A stretch of 50,173 nucleotides of DNA from Duganella alba (GCF_009674495.1 NZ_WKJN01000038.1:1-50173); one strand, 5' to 3'; shown: positions 32,022 through 41,364, counted from the stretch's first letter. The notes: a model not told the origin generated them from the sequence alone. Translations and numbers: made by a program.

Positions 32022-34241
32022 ATGGCAAATACATCCCACGTCGACCAGTTGTTCACGCAAGCTGTCCAGTACCACAGCGACGGCAATTTGCCCCAGGCGC
32101 TGCAAGCCTATGAGCAGGTGCTGCGCCTCGCTCCCGATCATTTCGACGCGCTGCACCACACCGGCATCGCCGCCTTCCAGAGCGGCAATTTCGACGCCGC
32201 AGCCAGTTTCATCCGGTCCGCCCTGGCGGTCGATCCCGAGCATGCGCCGGCCCACAGCAATCTCGGCAATGCCCTGCGCGAACTGCAATTCATGGAAGAT
32301 GCGCTGCGCAGCTACGACCGCGCGCTGGCGCTGGCCGGCGACGACGCCAACACCCATTTCAACCGCGCCGTCACGCTGCAATCGCTGCTGCGCACCGACG
32401 ACGCGCTGCTCGCCTACGACCAGGTGCTGGCGCTCGATCCGAACGACGACCAGGCCTGGAACAACCGCGCCACGCTGCTCTGGCAGACCGGCCAGTACGA
32501 CCTGGCGCTGCTCAACGCCGAGCAGGCGCTGGCGCTGAACCCGCACAACCTCGAAGCCCACAATAACCGCGGCAACATCCTGCGCGACAGCGGACGCCCG
32601 GTCAGCGCCGAGGAAAGCTACCGCCAGGCGCTGGCGCTGGCGCCGGACTACGCCGACGCCCATTACGACCTGGGCCGGCTGCTGCTGGCCGAAGGCCGCC
32701 ACGAGGAAGCGCTGCAGGCGCTGGACGAGGCGGTCCGCCTGCAGCCGCAGCTGCTTGCCGCGCGCCGCCAGCGCGCGCTGGCCTTGCACCAGCTGAACCG
32801 CACCGAGGAAGCCCGGCACGCCGACGACGACGCCCAGGCGCTGCAAGGCCAGCTGATCGCCGCCTACCGCCAGCGCGGCCTGCAGCTGGCGCAACTGACC
32901 TATCACGAATCGGCCGCCGCCCTGTATGCGGCGGCGCTGGAACTGGACAGCGACAATGCCGAACTGCGCCAGTTGCATGCCGAGGCGCTCGACAACAGCA
33001 AGCAGCACGAAGACGTGCTGGCCAGCCTGCGCCACGCGCTGGCGTTGCGCGTGGAGCGCGTGGTGCGTCATGCGCCGGACGCCATGATCTTCCCGCGCGA
33101 TCCACAGCAGGAATACGAAAAGGCCCGCGTGGCGCTGGAAAAGCTGCTGAAGATGGCGCCCAACAATCCGCGCGCCTACATCAACCTCGGCAGCATCTTG
33201 AACAAGCTGGGCTTCAACGACCAGGCGCTGGCCAGCTACGACCGCGCGCTGGCGCTGGAGCCGGGCTTCCCGCTGGCCATGTGGAACCGCGCCCTGCTGC
33301 TGCTGGCGCGCGGCGATTATGAACGGGGCTGGCAAGGCTACGAGTACCGCTGGATCGCCAAGGACCTGCCGCTGTCGCGCTCCAAACGGCATTTCCTCAA
33401 GCCGCAATGGACCGGCAGCGAGCCGCTCAAGGGCAAGACCATCCTGTTGCACGCCGAGCAGGGCTATGGCGACGCCATGCAGTTCTGCCGCTACGCCAAG
33501 CTGGTCAAGCAACGCGGCGCCCGCGTGCTGCTGGAGGTGTGGACGCCGCTGGTGGCGCTGATGCAGACCCTGGAGCACGTCGACCAGGTGATCGAGACCG
33601 GCAGCGAGCGGCCGGCGTTCGACTACCACATTCCGCTGCTGAGTCTGCCGCTGGCGCTCAACACCCGGCTCGACACCATCCCGGTCGAAGCCGCCTACCT
33701 GCGCAGCGACCCGGCCAAGCGCGACCAATGGAATGGCGAGCTTGGCGCGCAAACCCGGCTGCGCGTCGGCGTCGTGTGGAGCGGCAGCATGACCCACGGC
33801 AACGACCACAACCGCACCCTGCCGCTGTCGCTGCTGGCGCCGCTGTTCAGCGAGGACTACGAATTCATCTGCCTGCAGAAGGACATCCGGCCCGACGACA
33901 AGGCGCTGCTCGACACCCTGCCGGTGCGCCAGGTCAGCCATCTGCTGAAAGACTTCGGCGACACCGCCGCGCTGTGCGACCTGATGGACCTGGTGATCAC
34001 GGTCGACACCAGCGTGGCCCACCTGGCCGGCGCGCTCGGCAAGCCGTTCTGGGTGATGCTGCCGACGCCGTTCGAATGGCGCTGGCTGGAACACGGCAGC
34101 AGCAACCCGTGGTATCCGAGCGCCACCGTGTTCCGCCAGGAGCAGATCGGCGTCTGGGAACCGGTGGTGGCCGAAGTGGCCGCCGCCCTCAAGGACGTGC
34201 CGCCGCCGGCGCCGCCCAGCATGTTCCAACTGCACACCTGA
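32022..34241 (+). CDS. TPR protein with C-terminal glycosyltransferase-like domain
   Basis: A 739-residue cytoplasmic protein. About ten tetratricopeptide repeats (about 5-435; units such as ALRSYDRALALAGDDANTHF) precede a domain resembling GT9/GT41-type transferases (about 470-735), with GKTILLHAEQGYGDAMQFCRY, LRVGVVWSGS and DLVITVDTSVAHLAGALGKP, the last matching the heptosyltransferase nucleotide-sugar site. TPR plus GT-B fusions often glycosylate proteins. Its place between flagellin and flhA suggests flagellin glycosylation (inferred). It lies 33 bp after the FliK-like gene and 11 bp before the methyltransferase. Confidence 0.82.
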   Translation: MANTSHVDQLFTQAVQYHSDGNLPQALQAYEQVLRLAPDHFDALHHTGIAAFQSGNFDAAASFIRSALAVDPEHAPAHSNLGNALRELQFMEDALRSYDRALALAGDDANTHFNRAVTLQSLLRTDDALLAYDQVLALDPNDDQAWNNRATLLWQTGQYDLALLNAEQALALNPHNLEAHNNRGNILRDSGRPVSAEESYRQALALAPDYADAHYDLGRLLLAEGRHEEALQALDEAVRLQPQLLAARRQRALALHQLNRTEEARHADDDAQALQGQLIAAYRQRGLQLAQLTYHESAAALYAAALELDSDNAELRQLHAEALDNSKQHEDVLASLRHALALRVERVVRHAPDAMIFPRDPQQEYEKARVALEKLLKMAPNNPRAYINLGSILNKLGFNDQALASYDRALALEPGFPLAMWNRALLLLARGDYERGWQGYEYRWIAKDLPLSRSKRHFLKPQWTGSEPLKGKTILLHAEQGYGDAMQFCRYAKLVKQRGARVLLEVWTPLVALMQTLEHVDQVIETGSERPAFDYHIPLLSLPLALNTRLDTIPVEAAYLRSDPAKRDQWNGELGAQTRLRVGVVWSGSMTHGNDHNRTLPLSLLAPLFSEDYEFICLQKDIRPDDKALLDTLPVRQVSHLLKDFGDTAALCDLMDLVITVDTSVAHLAGALGKPFWVMLPTPFEWRWLEHGSSNPWYPSATVFRQEQIGVWEPVVAEVAAALKDVPPPAPPSMFQLHT

Positions 34242-34252
34242 ACCCTTGACTC

Positions 34253-35047
34253 ATGACTATGCCTACTTATCCAGAATACGTCCCCGCGTCCGCCGCCGTC
34301 CCCTGCCCGATCTGCGCCACCGAGACGGTGATGCACGACGTGGTCGATTTCAACAAGAGCTGCGAGGAGGCGCGCCAGTACTTCCTGCCGCTGTCGGGCC
34401 GGCCGGTGTACTACCACCGCTGCCCGGAATGCGCCTTTGTGCTGGCGCCGGAGTTCCGCCACTGGTCGGACCAGCAGTTCCAGGAGCACATCTATAACGA
34501 GCGCTACATCGATATCGATCCGGACTATGTCAGCAAGCGGCCGACGCTCAACGCCAACCTGCTGCGCCAGCTGTTCGACCGCGCGCGCCAGGACATCCGC
34601 CACCTCGACTACGGCGGCGGCAGCGGCGTGCTGTCCAACGCGCTCACCGCGCAGGGCTGGAACTCGACCACCTACGATCCCTTCCCGCGCAACGAGCAGC
34701 GTCTCGCCGACCTCGGCAAATTCAACCTGATCAGCGCGTTCGAGGTGTTCGAGCACGTGCCCGACGTCAGCGAACTGATGAGCAATATCACCGCCCTGAT
34801 GGAGGACGAGTGCCTGGTGATCTTCTCGACCTTGCTGACGGATGGGAACATCAAGCCGAATACCCGGCTGACGTGGTGGTATGCCTCGCCGCGCAACGGC
34901 CATATCAGCCTGTTCTCGCGGCAAAGCCTGGTGCAGCTGGCCAAGCAGCACGGACTGCAGTACGGCAGCTTCAATGCCGGCACGCACTGCCTGTTCAACC
35001 GCTTGCCGGACTGGGCCAGCAAGCTGCTGGCGCCGCAGAAAACCTAG
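34253..35047 (+). CDS. SAM-dependent methyltransferase with zinc-ribbon N-terminus
   Basis: A 264-residue protein. C18-x2-C21 and C57-x2-C60 form a probable zinc ribbon; the Rossmann methyltransferase follows with motif I LDYGGGSG at 118-125 and a later NLISAFEVFEHVPD typical of Methyltransf_23-type enzymes. Enzymes with this architecture often modify sugars or small molecules. It closes the FliK-like/glycosyltransferase group and its stop overlaps the convergent flhA by 4 bp. A role in finishing the glycan on flagellin is inferred from position only. Confidence 0.82.
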   Translation: MTMPTYPEYVPASAAVPCPICATETVMHDVVDFNKSCEEARQYFLPLSGRPVYYHRCPECAFVLAPEFRHWSDQQFQEHIYNERYIDIDPDYVSKRPTLNANLLRQLFDRARQDIRHLDYGGGSGVLSNALTAQGWNSTTYDPFPRNEQRLADLGKFNLISAFEVFEHVPDVSELMSNITALMEDECLVIFSTLLTDGNIKPNTRLTWWYASPRNGHISLFSRQSLVQLAKQHGLQYGSFNAGTHCLFNRLPDWASKLLAPQKT

Positions 35048-37131
35048 CCGACCGTGCCGATGATGCTGACTTCGCGGTTTTCCGGAATCTCGTTATAGGA
35101 CAGCACATGCAGACCGGGCGCGAACAGGCGCGCATAGCGCGCCAGCAGCGGCCGGATCTGCGGCAGCACCAGCAGCAGCGGCGGGGTCGCCTGCTGCCGC
35201 ATCTGTTCGCGCGCCACCGGCATGTTGACCTGCAGCTGCGCCAGCAGGTGCGGGTCGATCGGGTAGTTGTCGAGCACCACCTTGCCGCTCTGGCGCGCCT
35301 GGTTCAACGATCCCAGCAGCATGTTCTCGAGGTCGCCGCCGAGGTTGAAGGCCTGCATCTCGGTCTTCTGGCCGAACAGGCCGGTGACGATCTGGCGCCG
35401 CAGCGCGCAGCGCACCTCGGCCGCCAGCAGGATCGGGTCCTTGGTGGTTTCCGAGCTGTCGACCAGCGTGGTGGCGATCGGCACGATGTCCTTCAGCGAA
35501 ACGTTCTCGGCCAGCAGCACGCGGAACACGCGCAGCAGCTGGGTCGGCGTCAGCGCCTTGTCGAGCGCGCTTGACAGCTTGGGCGAGATCGCGCTCAGGC
35601 GCTCCATCATCGCCGGCACGTCCTCGTGGCGGAACAGCTCCGGCAGGTATTCGCGGATCAGCTTGGACAAGTGGGTGGCGATCGCGCTCGGCGTCTCCAC
35701 CACCTGGTAGCCCAGTCCCAGCGCATTGGCCTTCTCGCTGGTTTCGATCCAGGTCACCGGCATGCCGTAGGCCGGCTCGATGCCGGGGATGCCGTCGATC
35801 TGGCCGTACACATTGGGCGACGGGATCGCCATCAGGCGGTCGGCGAACACCTCGGCCTGCGACACCACGCTGCCCGACAGGATCACCGAATACTGGGTCG
35901 GCTTCAGGCCCAGGTCGTCGCGCACGCCGATCGGCGGCAGCAGCAGGCCCATGGCTTCCGAGATGCTCTGCCGCACGCCGCGGATGCGCTTGGTCAGCGG
36001 CTCGCCGTGCGCCTTGTCGATCAGGCCCACCAGCTTGTAGCCGACCGCCAGCTGCAGCGGCTGCACGGCCGGCAGGTTGGCCCAGTCGAGCTCGGGCACG
36101 CGGTCGTCGCGCAGCGCCGCCTCGATGGCGTCGAAATCGCTGGTGTCGGGCGCCTTGACCCGGCCCAGCAGCTTCCAGCCGACATACGCCAGCACCAGCG
36201 CGAACGGCCCGAACATCTGCCATGGCATGCCCGGCACCAGCGCCAGGATCATCATCATGCCGGCCGCGCTCAGCATCACCTGCGGCGAGGTCAGCACCTG
36301 GCTGCCGACCTGCTGCTCGAAGTCGCCGGAGTCCGAGATACGGGTCACCAGGATGGCGGCGGCGGCCGACAGCAGCAGCGCCGGGATCTGCGCCACCAGG
36401 CCGTCACCGATGGTCAGCAGCGCGTATTGCTTGAAGGCGTCGCCGAACGACATGTCCTGCATCAGCGCGCCGATGGCCACGCCGCCGACCATGTTGATGA
36501 TCAGGATCAGGATCGAGGCCACGGCGTCGCCGCGCACGAACTTGGAGGCGCCGTCCATGGCGCCGTAGAAGTCGGCCTCCGAAGCGACGTCCATGCGGCG
36601 CTGCTGGGCTTTTTCCTGGTTGATCAGGCCGGCGTTGAGGTCGGCGTCGATCGCCATCTGCTTGCCCGGCAGCGCGTCCAGCGTGAAGCGCGCCGACACT
36701 TCCGAGATGCGCTCGGCGCCCTTGGTCACCACCATGAAGTTGATGATCATCAGGATCACGAACACCACGATGCCGACCACGTAGTTGCCGCCCACCACCA
36801 CGTTGCCGAAGGCCTCGATCACGTGGCCGGCGGCGGCCGTGCCCTCATGGCCGTGCAGCAGCACCACCCGGGTCGACGCCACGTTCAGCGTCAGCCGCAG
36901 CATGGTGGTGGCCAGGATCACCGTCGGGAACACCGAGAAGTCCAGCGGCCGGCGCGCCGACACCGACACCAGGATCACAATCAGCGCCAGCACGATATTG
37001 AACGTGAACATCACGTCCAGCAGTACCGGCGGCAGCGGCAGGATGATCATCGCCAGTATCATCAACAGGAATGCCGGGGTGGCAAACTTGTGGCGACGTG
37101 CCTCCGCAATCAGCGTCTTCAAAAAATTCAC
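35044..37131 (-). CDS. flhA: flagellar export gate protein FlhA
   Basis: Largest membrane component of the flagellar type III export gate, 695 residues. The N-terminal half has about eight helices with the FHIPEP-family signature (RPLDFSVFPTVILATTML, LNVASTRVVL) and the cytoplasmic loop GKQMAIDADLNAGLINQEKA. The C-terminal half is the soluble ring that docks chaperone-substrate complexes. Its ATG overlaps the flhB stop as ATGA. It is the last gene of the leftward fliM-to-flhA operon. Confidence 0.96.
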   Translation of the reverse strand: MNFLKTLIAEARRHKFATPAFLLMILAMIILPLPPVLLDVMFTFNIVLALIVILVSVSARRPLDFSVFPTVILATTMLRLTLNVASTRVVLLHGHEGTAAAGHVIEAFGNVVVGGNYVVGIVVFVILMIINFMVVTKGAERISEVSARFTLDALPGKQMAIDADLNAGLINQEKAQQRRMDVASEADFYGAMDGASKFVRGDAVASILILIINMVGGVAIGALMQDMSFGDAFKQYALLTIGDGLVAQIPALLLSAAAAILVTRISDSGDFEQQVGSQVLTSPQVMLSAAGMMMILALVPGMPWQMFGPFALVLAYVGWKLLGRVKAPDTSDFDAIEAALRDDRVPELDWANLPAVQPLQLAVGYKLVGLIDKAHGEPLTKRIRGVRQSISEAMGLLLPPIGVRDDLGLKPTQYSVILSGSVVSQAEVFADRLMAIPSPNVYGQIDGIPGIEPAYGMPVTWIETSEKANALGLGYQVVETPSAIATHLSKLIREYLPELFRHEDVPAMMERLSAISPKLSSALDKALTPTQLLRVFRVLLAENVSLKDIVPIATTLVDSSETTKDPILLAAEVRCALRRQIVTGLFGQKTEMQAFNLGGDLENMLLGSLNQARQSGKVVLDNYPIDPHLLAQLQVNMPVAREQMRQQATPPLLLVLPQIRPLLARYARLFAPGLHVLSYNEIPENREVSIIGTVG

Positions 37132-38270
37132 TGCTTAACCTCGCTCATGGATGTGGGCACAACAACTTCATGTTCATGTGGACGCACCGGCTCGGCGTTA
37201 CGCCGTCCGGCCCGGAAAGCCTGCAATTGCAGCACGTAATTCAGCACCTGCGACACCGCCTGGTACAGCTGCACCGGGATCTGCTGGTTGACCTGGCTGG
37301 TGTTGTAGATGGCGCGCGCCAGCGGCGGCAGCTCCATCACCTCGATCTTGAACTCGGCCGCCAGCTGGCGCAGGTACAGCGCCATCTCGTCGACGCCCTT
37401 GGCCACCACGAACGGCGCCTCGGCCTTGCCGAGGTCGTACTTGAGCGCCACCGCGTAGTGCTCCGGGTTGACGATCACCACGTCGGCGGTCGGCACCGTC
37501 TTGCGCGCGCTGCGCCGCGCCATGGCGCGCTGCAGCTGGCGGATGCGGCCCTTGACCTCGGGCCGGCCCTCGTTCGACTTATGCTCTTCCTTCAGGTCCT
37601 GCTTGCTCATGCGCTGGTTCTTGGCAAAGAAGAAGGCCTGCGCCGGCACGTCGATCAGGGCGAAGATGATGAACACCGCCACCATCGACATCAGGCCGTC
37701 GAGCATCAGGTTGGAGCCGGCCATCATGGCCTGCCCCATCGGCATCATCTGCAGCTGGGTGTACTGCGGCACGGTCGAGCGCGCCACATGCACGAGCACG
37801 GCGATGAGCACGGCCGCCTTGCCGATCGAAATCAGCAGCTCGAAGGCGTGCTTGCCGGAAAACAGGCGGCCGATATTGCTCATCGGGCTCATGCGCGACA
37901 GCTTGGGCTCCCAGTTCTTCACCGAGATCACCCAGCCGCCCGGCACCATGGCCCCCAGCACGATGAAGAACGGCACCACGAACAGCGGCAGCAGCATCTT
38001 GATCAGCAGCCACATCGAGCTGCTGAACACGATCGACATGGCGTTGTCGATGGCGCCGTCGCTGTCGAGCGGGGCAAAGCTCTGGTGGAAGATCTCGTTG
38101 AACTCGGCCATGTAGGACGGCAGCAGGTAGACGAACAGCTTCAGGCTGACCAGGATGCCGATCGCGGTCGACAAGTCGCGCGAACGCACCACCTGCCCTT
38201 CCTGGCGCGACTTCTTGAGCTTCTGCTGTGAAGCCTTTTCTGTTTTGTCGCCGGTGCTGTCGTCAGCCAT
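37128..38270 (-). CDS. flhB: flagellar export switch protein FlhB
   Basis: Export-gate protein that changes specificity from rod/hook to filament subunits, 380 residues. Four helices (about 35-210) precede the cytoplasmic domain. The autocleavage site, usually NPTH, reads N268-P269-E270-H271 in VIVNPEHYAVALKY. Asn and Pro, the residues of the cleaved bond, are kept. The N-terminus carries EKASQQKLKKSRQEGQVVRSRDL, typical of the family. It overlaps fliR by 8 bp and flhA by 4 bp. Confidence 0.95.
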   Translation of the reverse strand: MADDSTGDKTEKASQQKLKKSRQEGQVVRSRDLSTAIGILVSLKLFVYLLPSYMAEFNEIFHQSFAPLDSDGAIDNAMSIVFSSSMWLLIKMLLPLFVVPFFIVLGAMVPGGWVISVKNWEPKLSRMSPMSNIGRLFSGKHAFELLISIGKAAVLIAVLVHVARSTVPQYTQLQMMPMGQAMMAGSNLMLDGLMSMVAVFIIFALIDVPAQAFFFAKNQRMSKQDLKEEHKSNEGRPEVKGRIRQLQRAMARRSARKTVPTADVVIVNPEHYAVALKYDLGKAEAPFVVAKGVDEMALYLRQLAAEFKIEVMELPPLARAIYNTSQVNQQIPVQLYQAVSQVLNYVLQLQAFRAGRRNAEPVRPHEHEVVVPTSMSEVKQ

Positions 38271-39057
38271 GGATGGCCACCTGCATCTGCTGGCGTATCA
38301 TCTCCAGCACCATATTGGTCATGCGCACATAGTGCTCGGGAATGAAGCGCACCACCTGGGCCAGCATCAGCAGGCCGAAGATGGTGATCACGGAAAAGCC
38401 CAGCGCGAACAGGTTCAGCGCCGGCGCCACGCGGTTCAGGAAGCCGAAGCCGATCTGCACCACCATGGTGGAAAACACCACCGGCAGCGCCAGCAGCATG
38501 GCGGCCGAGAAGATCCAGGCCACGTTGTAGGCCACCGTCTGCATCAGCAGCGGGCCGAAGCCGTGGCCCAGCGGCCAGGCGCGGAAGCTCTGGCCGATCA
38601 CGTTGGCGATCACCAGGTGGCCGTCGATCGCGAAGAACACGATGATGGCCAGCGTCGACAGCAGGCCCGAGGTGACGTCCGACGACTGGCCGTTCATCGG
38701 GTCGTTCATCACCGCCATCGACATGCCCATCTGCGACGAGACAATGAAGCCGAGCACGCCGATGACCGACATCGCGAAGTGGAACGCCAGCCCCAGCACG
38801 AAGCCGATCAGGCCCTGCTCGATGGTGGCCACCACGCCGTGTAGGGAAAACGGATTGATCGCCGCCGGGCCCCAGTCGGCGCCGCCGGTGAGCGGCATCA
38901 TGATGACGGCCAGCACCAGCGCGATCAGGACGCGCACCGTGGTCGGCGTCACCGCCTCGCCCAGCACCGGGGCGCCGATGAACATCGCCAGGATGCGGCA
39001 GAACGGCCACCACAGGGCGGTCAGCATCGGCAGCAGCTGGGCGAAGAGGGCTTCCAT
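38263..39057 (-). CDS. fliR: flagellar export protein FliR
   Basis: Export-gate membrane protein, 264 residues with about six helices. The ATG at 39057 (MEALFAQLLPMLTALWWPFCRILAMF) gives a product aligned with FliR from its start; the same frame stays open far upstream only because of high GC and antisense reading of fliQ/fliP. Conserved IGFVLGLAFHFAMSVIGVLGFIVSSQMG region is present. The ribosome site is poor, and translation may be coupled to fliQ, which ends 20 bp upstream. Confidence 0.93.
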   Translation of the reverse strand: MEALFAQLLPMLTALWWPFCRILAMFIGAPVLGEAVTPTTVRVLIALVLAVIMMPLTGGADWGPAAINPFSLHGVVATIEQGLIGFVLGLAFHFAMSVIGVLGFIVSSQMGMSMAVMNDPMNGQSSDVTSGLLSTLAIIVFFAIDGHLVIANVIGQSFRAWPLGHGFGPLLMQTVAYNVAWIFSAAMLLALPVVFSTMVVQIGFGFLNRVAPALNLFALGFSVITIFGLLMLAQVVRFIPEHYVRMTNMVLEMIRQQMQVAIHG

Positions 39058-39077
39058 GGGCGCGGGGGGGCGGCGGG

Positions 39078-39350
39078 CTAGCCGACCAGGGTGGCGGCGC
39101 GGGTAAAGATGGACACGCAGAAGTCCATCAGCAGGGTCGACATCCAGCGCCCGGCCAGGATCACCGCCAGCAGCGTGATGAGCAGCCTGGGCAGGAAACT
39201 CAGGGTCTGCTCGTTGATCTGGGTGGCGGCCTGGAACAGCGCCACCAGCAGGCCGGTGATCAGGCCCGGCACGACCAGGATCACCACCAGCAGCATGACG
39301 ATGTGCAGCGACTCCACCACCAGGTCGACGGCAATTTCGGGTGTCAGCAT
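39078..39350 (-). CDS. fliQ: flagellar export protein FliQ
   Basis: Small two-helix gate protein, 90 residues, full family length. The start MLTPEIAVDLVVESLHI, LVPGLITGLLVALFQAATQINEQTLSF and PRLLITLLAVILAG are conserved. Twelve base pairs after fliP and 20 before fliR, in the usual P-Q-R order. Confidence 0.95.
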   Translation of the reverse strand: MLTPEIAVDLVVESLHIVMLLVVILVVPGLITGLLVALFQAATQINEQTLSFLPRLLITLLAVILAGRWMSTLLMDFCVSIFTRAATLVG

Positions 39351-39362
39351 GGATGCGCCCTA

Positions 39363-40130
39363 TCAGTAAGCCTGGATGCTCGTCACGAGCGTGTTGACGG
39401 TCAGGGTCCAGCCGTCCACCAGCACGAACAGCAGCAGCTTGAACGGCAGCGAGATCACCAGCGGCGACAGCATCATCATGCCCATCGCCATCAGCACCGA
39501 GGACACCACCAGGTCGATCACCAGGAACGGGATGAACAGCATGCAGCCGATCTGGAACGCGGTCTTCAGCTCGGACAGCACGAACGCCGCCAGCTTGACG
39601 GTGAACGCGTGCTGCGCCGGCTCGGTGATCTTGTCCTCGCCGGCCAGGTGGGCGATCTGCTGCAGCGCCGCCTTGCTGGTCTGCGCCAGCATGAAGCGCG
39701 CCACCGGCTTTTCGGCGATCTGCAGCGCGGTCTCGAGGCCGATCTTGTCCTGGTCGTAGGGCACGAAGGCCTCGGTCCAGATCTGGTCGCCGATCGGGCG
39801 CATCACCAGCAGGGTCAGGATCAGCGCCACGCCGGTGATGATGCGGTTGGGCAGGCCCTGCTGCAGGCCCAGGGCCTGGCGCAGCAGCGACAGCACGATC
39901 ACGAAGCGGGTAAAGCTGGTCATCATCATGACCATCACCGGGAGCAGGCCCAGCAAGGTCATGATGATCAGGATCTGCATCTTGACCGTCAGTTCGGTCT
40001 TGGCGCCCGGCACCACATTGGCCAGCAGATCGACCGCCTGGGCCGGCGCGCAGGCCAGGCCCAGCAAGGCGGCAGCCGGCGCGGCCAGCAGCAGGCGGCG
40101 GCGCCACTGCGCGTTCAAGCCCCAGGTCAT
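39363..40130 (-). CDS. fliP: flagellar export protein FliP
   Basis: Core of the export-gate pore with FliQ and FliR, 255 residues. A cleavable signal peptide (about 1-33, ending APAQA) is typical of FliP. Family motifs: LSLLRQALGLQQGLPNRI, FMLAQTSKAAL-type region, and IPFLVIDLVVSSVLMAMGMMMLSP. Its ATG overlaps the fliN stop by 4 bp. No fliO lies between fliN and fliP, unlike the usual fliMNOPQR order. Confidence 0.96.
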   Translation of the reverse strand: MTWGLNAQWRRRLLLAAPAAALLGLACAPAQAVDLLANVVPGAKTELTVKMQILIIMTLLGLLPVMVMMMTSFTRFVIVLSLLRQALGLQQGLPNRIITGVALILTLLVMRPIGDQIWTEAFVPYDQDKIGLETALQIAEKPVARFMLAQTSKAALQQIAHLAGEDKITEPAQHAFTVKLAAFVLSELKTAFQIGCMLFIPFLVIDLVVSSVLMAMGMMMLSPLVISLPFKLLLFVLVDGWTLTVNTLVTSIQAY

Positions 40131-40501
40131 GGGGTCATCATGTCCAGATTCAGCCCGTCGAGGTCGATCACTTTGAGGCCGTAGTTTTCGCCCGCCACCA
40201 CCACTTCGGCGCGGCCGATGGCGGTGCCGTTGACCTTGATGACCAGCGGCTCGCCGGCCAGCACGTCGAGTTCCACCACGCTGTCGGCGCCGATGTTCAT
40301 CAGCTCCTCGAGCGAGATGCGGGCCGAGCCCACTTCCAGCGTCAGCGTGACCGGGATCTTGCGCATCATGGCCGGCAGGTCGCGGCGCGGCGCGGCCGGC
40401 GCGATGTCGGTCAGCTCGGCGCCCGGCTGATCGATGATCATCTCTTCCGACAGGTCTTCCAGCAGGGCGTCGCTAGGGTTGGCTACGTTCATGTTCATCA
40501 T
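40127..40501 (-). CDS. fliN: flagellar motor switch protein FliN
   Basis: C-ring component, 124 residues. The SpoA domain (about 48-122) contains IPVTLTLEVGSARISLEELMNI, GADSVVELD and AGEPLVIKVNGTAIGRAEVVV, which are typical of FliN. The N-terminal 45 residues are variable. The start overlaps the fliM stop as TAATG, and the stop overlaps fliP, giving tight coupling. Confidence 0.95.
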   Translation of the reverse strand: MMNMNVANPSDALLEDLSEEMIIDQPGAELTDIAPAAPRRDLPAMMRKIPVTLTLEVGSARISLEELMNIGADSVVELDVLAGEPLVIKVNGTAIGRAEVVVAGENYGLKVIDLDGLNLDMMTP

Positions 40502-41364
40502 TATTCGGCGTCTTCAAAAGAGGTTAAACAGAGTTTGCCTTTGTGCTCGGTCACGGCGGCCGTAAACAGGCGCGACTCTTCGAGCAGCACGTCCGCTCTG
40601 GCCAGGCTGATCGGGATCACATCGCCCACCTGCAAATCGTACAGGGCGCCCAGCGACACTTCCTTGCTGGCCAGGCGGCCGATCAGGCCCACCTGCAGGC
40701 GCTGCGCCAGCGGCGCGGCGGCCTTGGCCTTCTTGCCGGCGTCGCGGTCGCGCAGCAGGCCGCGCAGCACGCTGGTCATCAGCTGCTTGTCGAGCGCAAA
40801 CCAGAACTGGCCGGTGGCGCCGCTGGCGACGTCGGCCACGGTGACGGTGATCACCCAGCTGCCCTTGGGCGGGTGCGAGCCGGGACCGGGCTTGAATTCA
40901 TTGTCGGCGGCCTCGCCGGCGGGCTTGTCGCCGGCCGGCAGGTTGAGTTCGATGCGGCCGGCCAGGGTGCCGGCCAACTGTTGCCCCAGCACCACAGCGA
41001 GGCGTTCCTCGGTGGCGGTCACGCGCACCGTGTTCTCGTCGACCGCGGCGGTGTCGGCCTTGGCGCCGCTGCCGTAGCGGAAATTGAGCACGCTGAGCAG
41101 CACCTTGCGCTCCAGCGCAAAGGCGATCTGCCCGGCCGGCGCGGCAAAGCTCAGCCAGCGGCTGCGGATCTCGTTGCCCTCCAGGCGGGTGAACGCCACG
41201 TCGTCCACCTGGAAGCCGCCCCAGTAGCGGCGGTTCATGTTCAGGCGCATGGACTGCGTCAGATCGTCGCGCAACTGGGCCGCAAAGATATGCAGCAAAT
41301 GCACCGGACGGCCCAGCAGGCTGGGGTCCAGGACTTGATGTTGCGTCTGTTTTGTCGTTGTCAT
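40501..41364 (-). CDS. fliM: divergent FliM-type motor switch protein
   Basis: A 287-residue protein, shorter than the usual 320-360 residues. The middle CheC-like part (about 30-190) and a C-terminal SpoA domain (about 210-285: VGLIGRLASKEVSLGALYDLQVGDVIPI) identify FliM by position and pattern. The N-terminal EIDALL peptide, which binds phosphorylated CheY, is absent; a stop codon upstream shows no longer start exists. The GGxG-type motif at the FliM-FliG contact reads RYGSGA. The leader has a tiny ATG GAC AAT ACA TGA frame overlapping this start. Motor direction may therefore not respond to CheY in the standard way (inferred). Confidence 0.85.
   Translation of the reverse strand: MTTTKQTQHQVLDPSLLGRPVHLLHIFAAQLRDDLTQSMRLNMNRRYWGGFQVDDVAFTRLEGNEIRSRWLSFAAPAGQIAFALERKVLLSVLNFRYGSGAKADTAAVDENTVRVTATEERLAVVLGQQLAGTLAGRIELNLPAGDKPAGEAADNEFKPGPGSHPPKGSWVITVTVADVASGATGQFWFALDKQLMTSVLRGLLRDRDAGKKAKAAAPLAQRLQVGLIGRLASKEVSLGALYDLQVGDVIPISLARADVLLEESRLFTAAVTEHKGKLCLTSFEDAE

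Noticed and set aside
31989..34235. 748-codon open frame opposite the TPR-glycosyltransferase
   Set aside because: Its apparent repeats are mirror images of the TPR units; no family match.
38263..40107. Possible 614-residue FliR with a long N-terminal extension
   Set aside because: The extra part is out-of-frame reading of fliP and fliQ, which are both certain; FliR aligns from the ATG at 39057.
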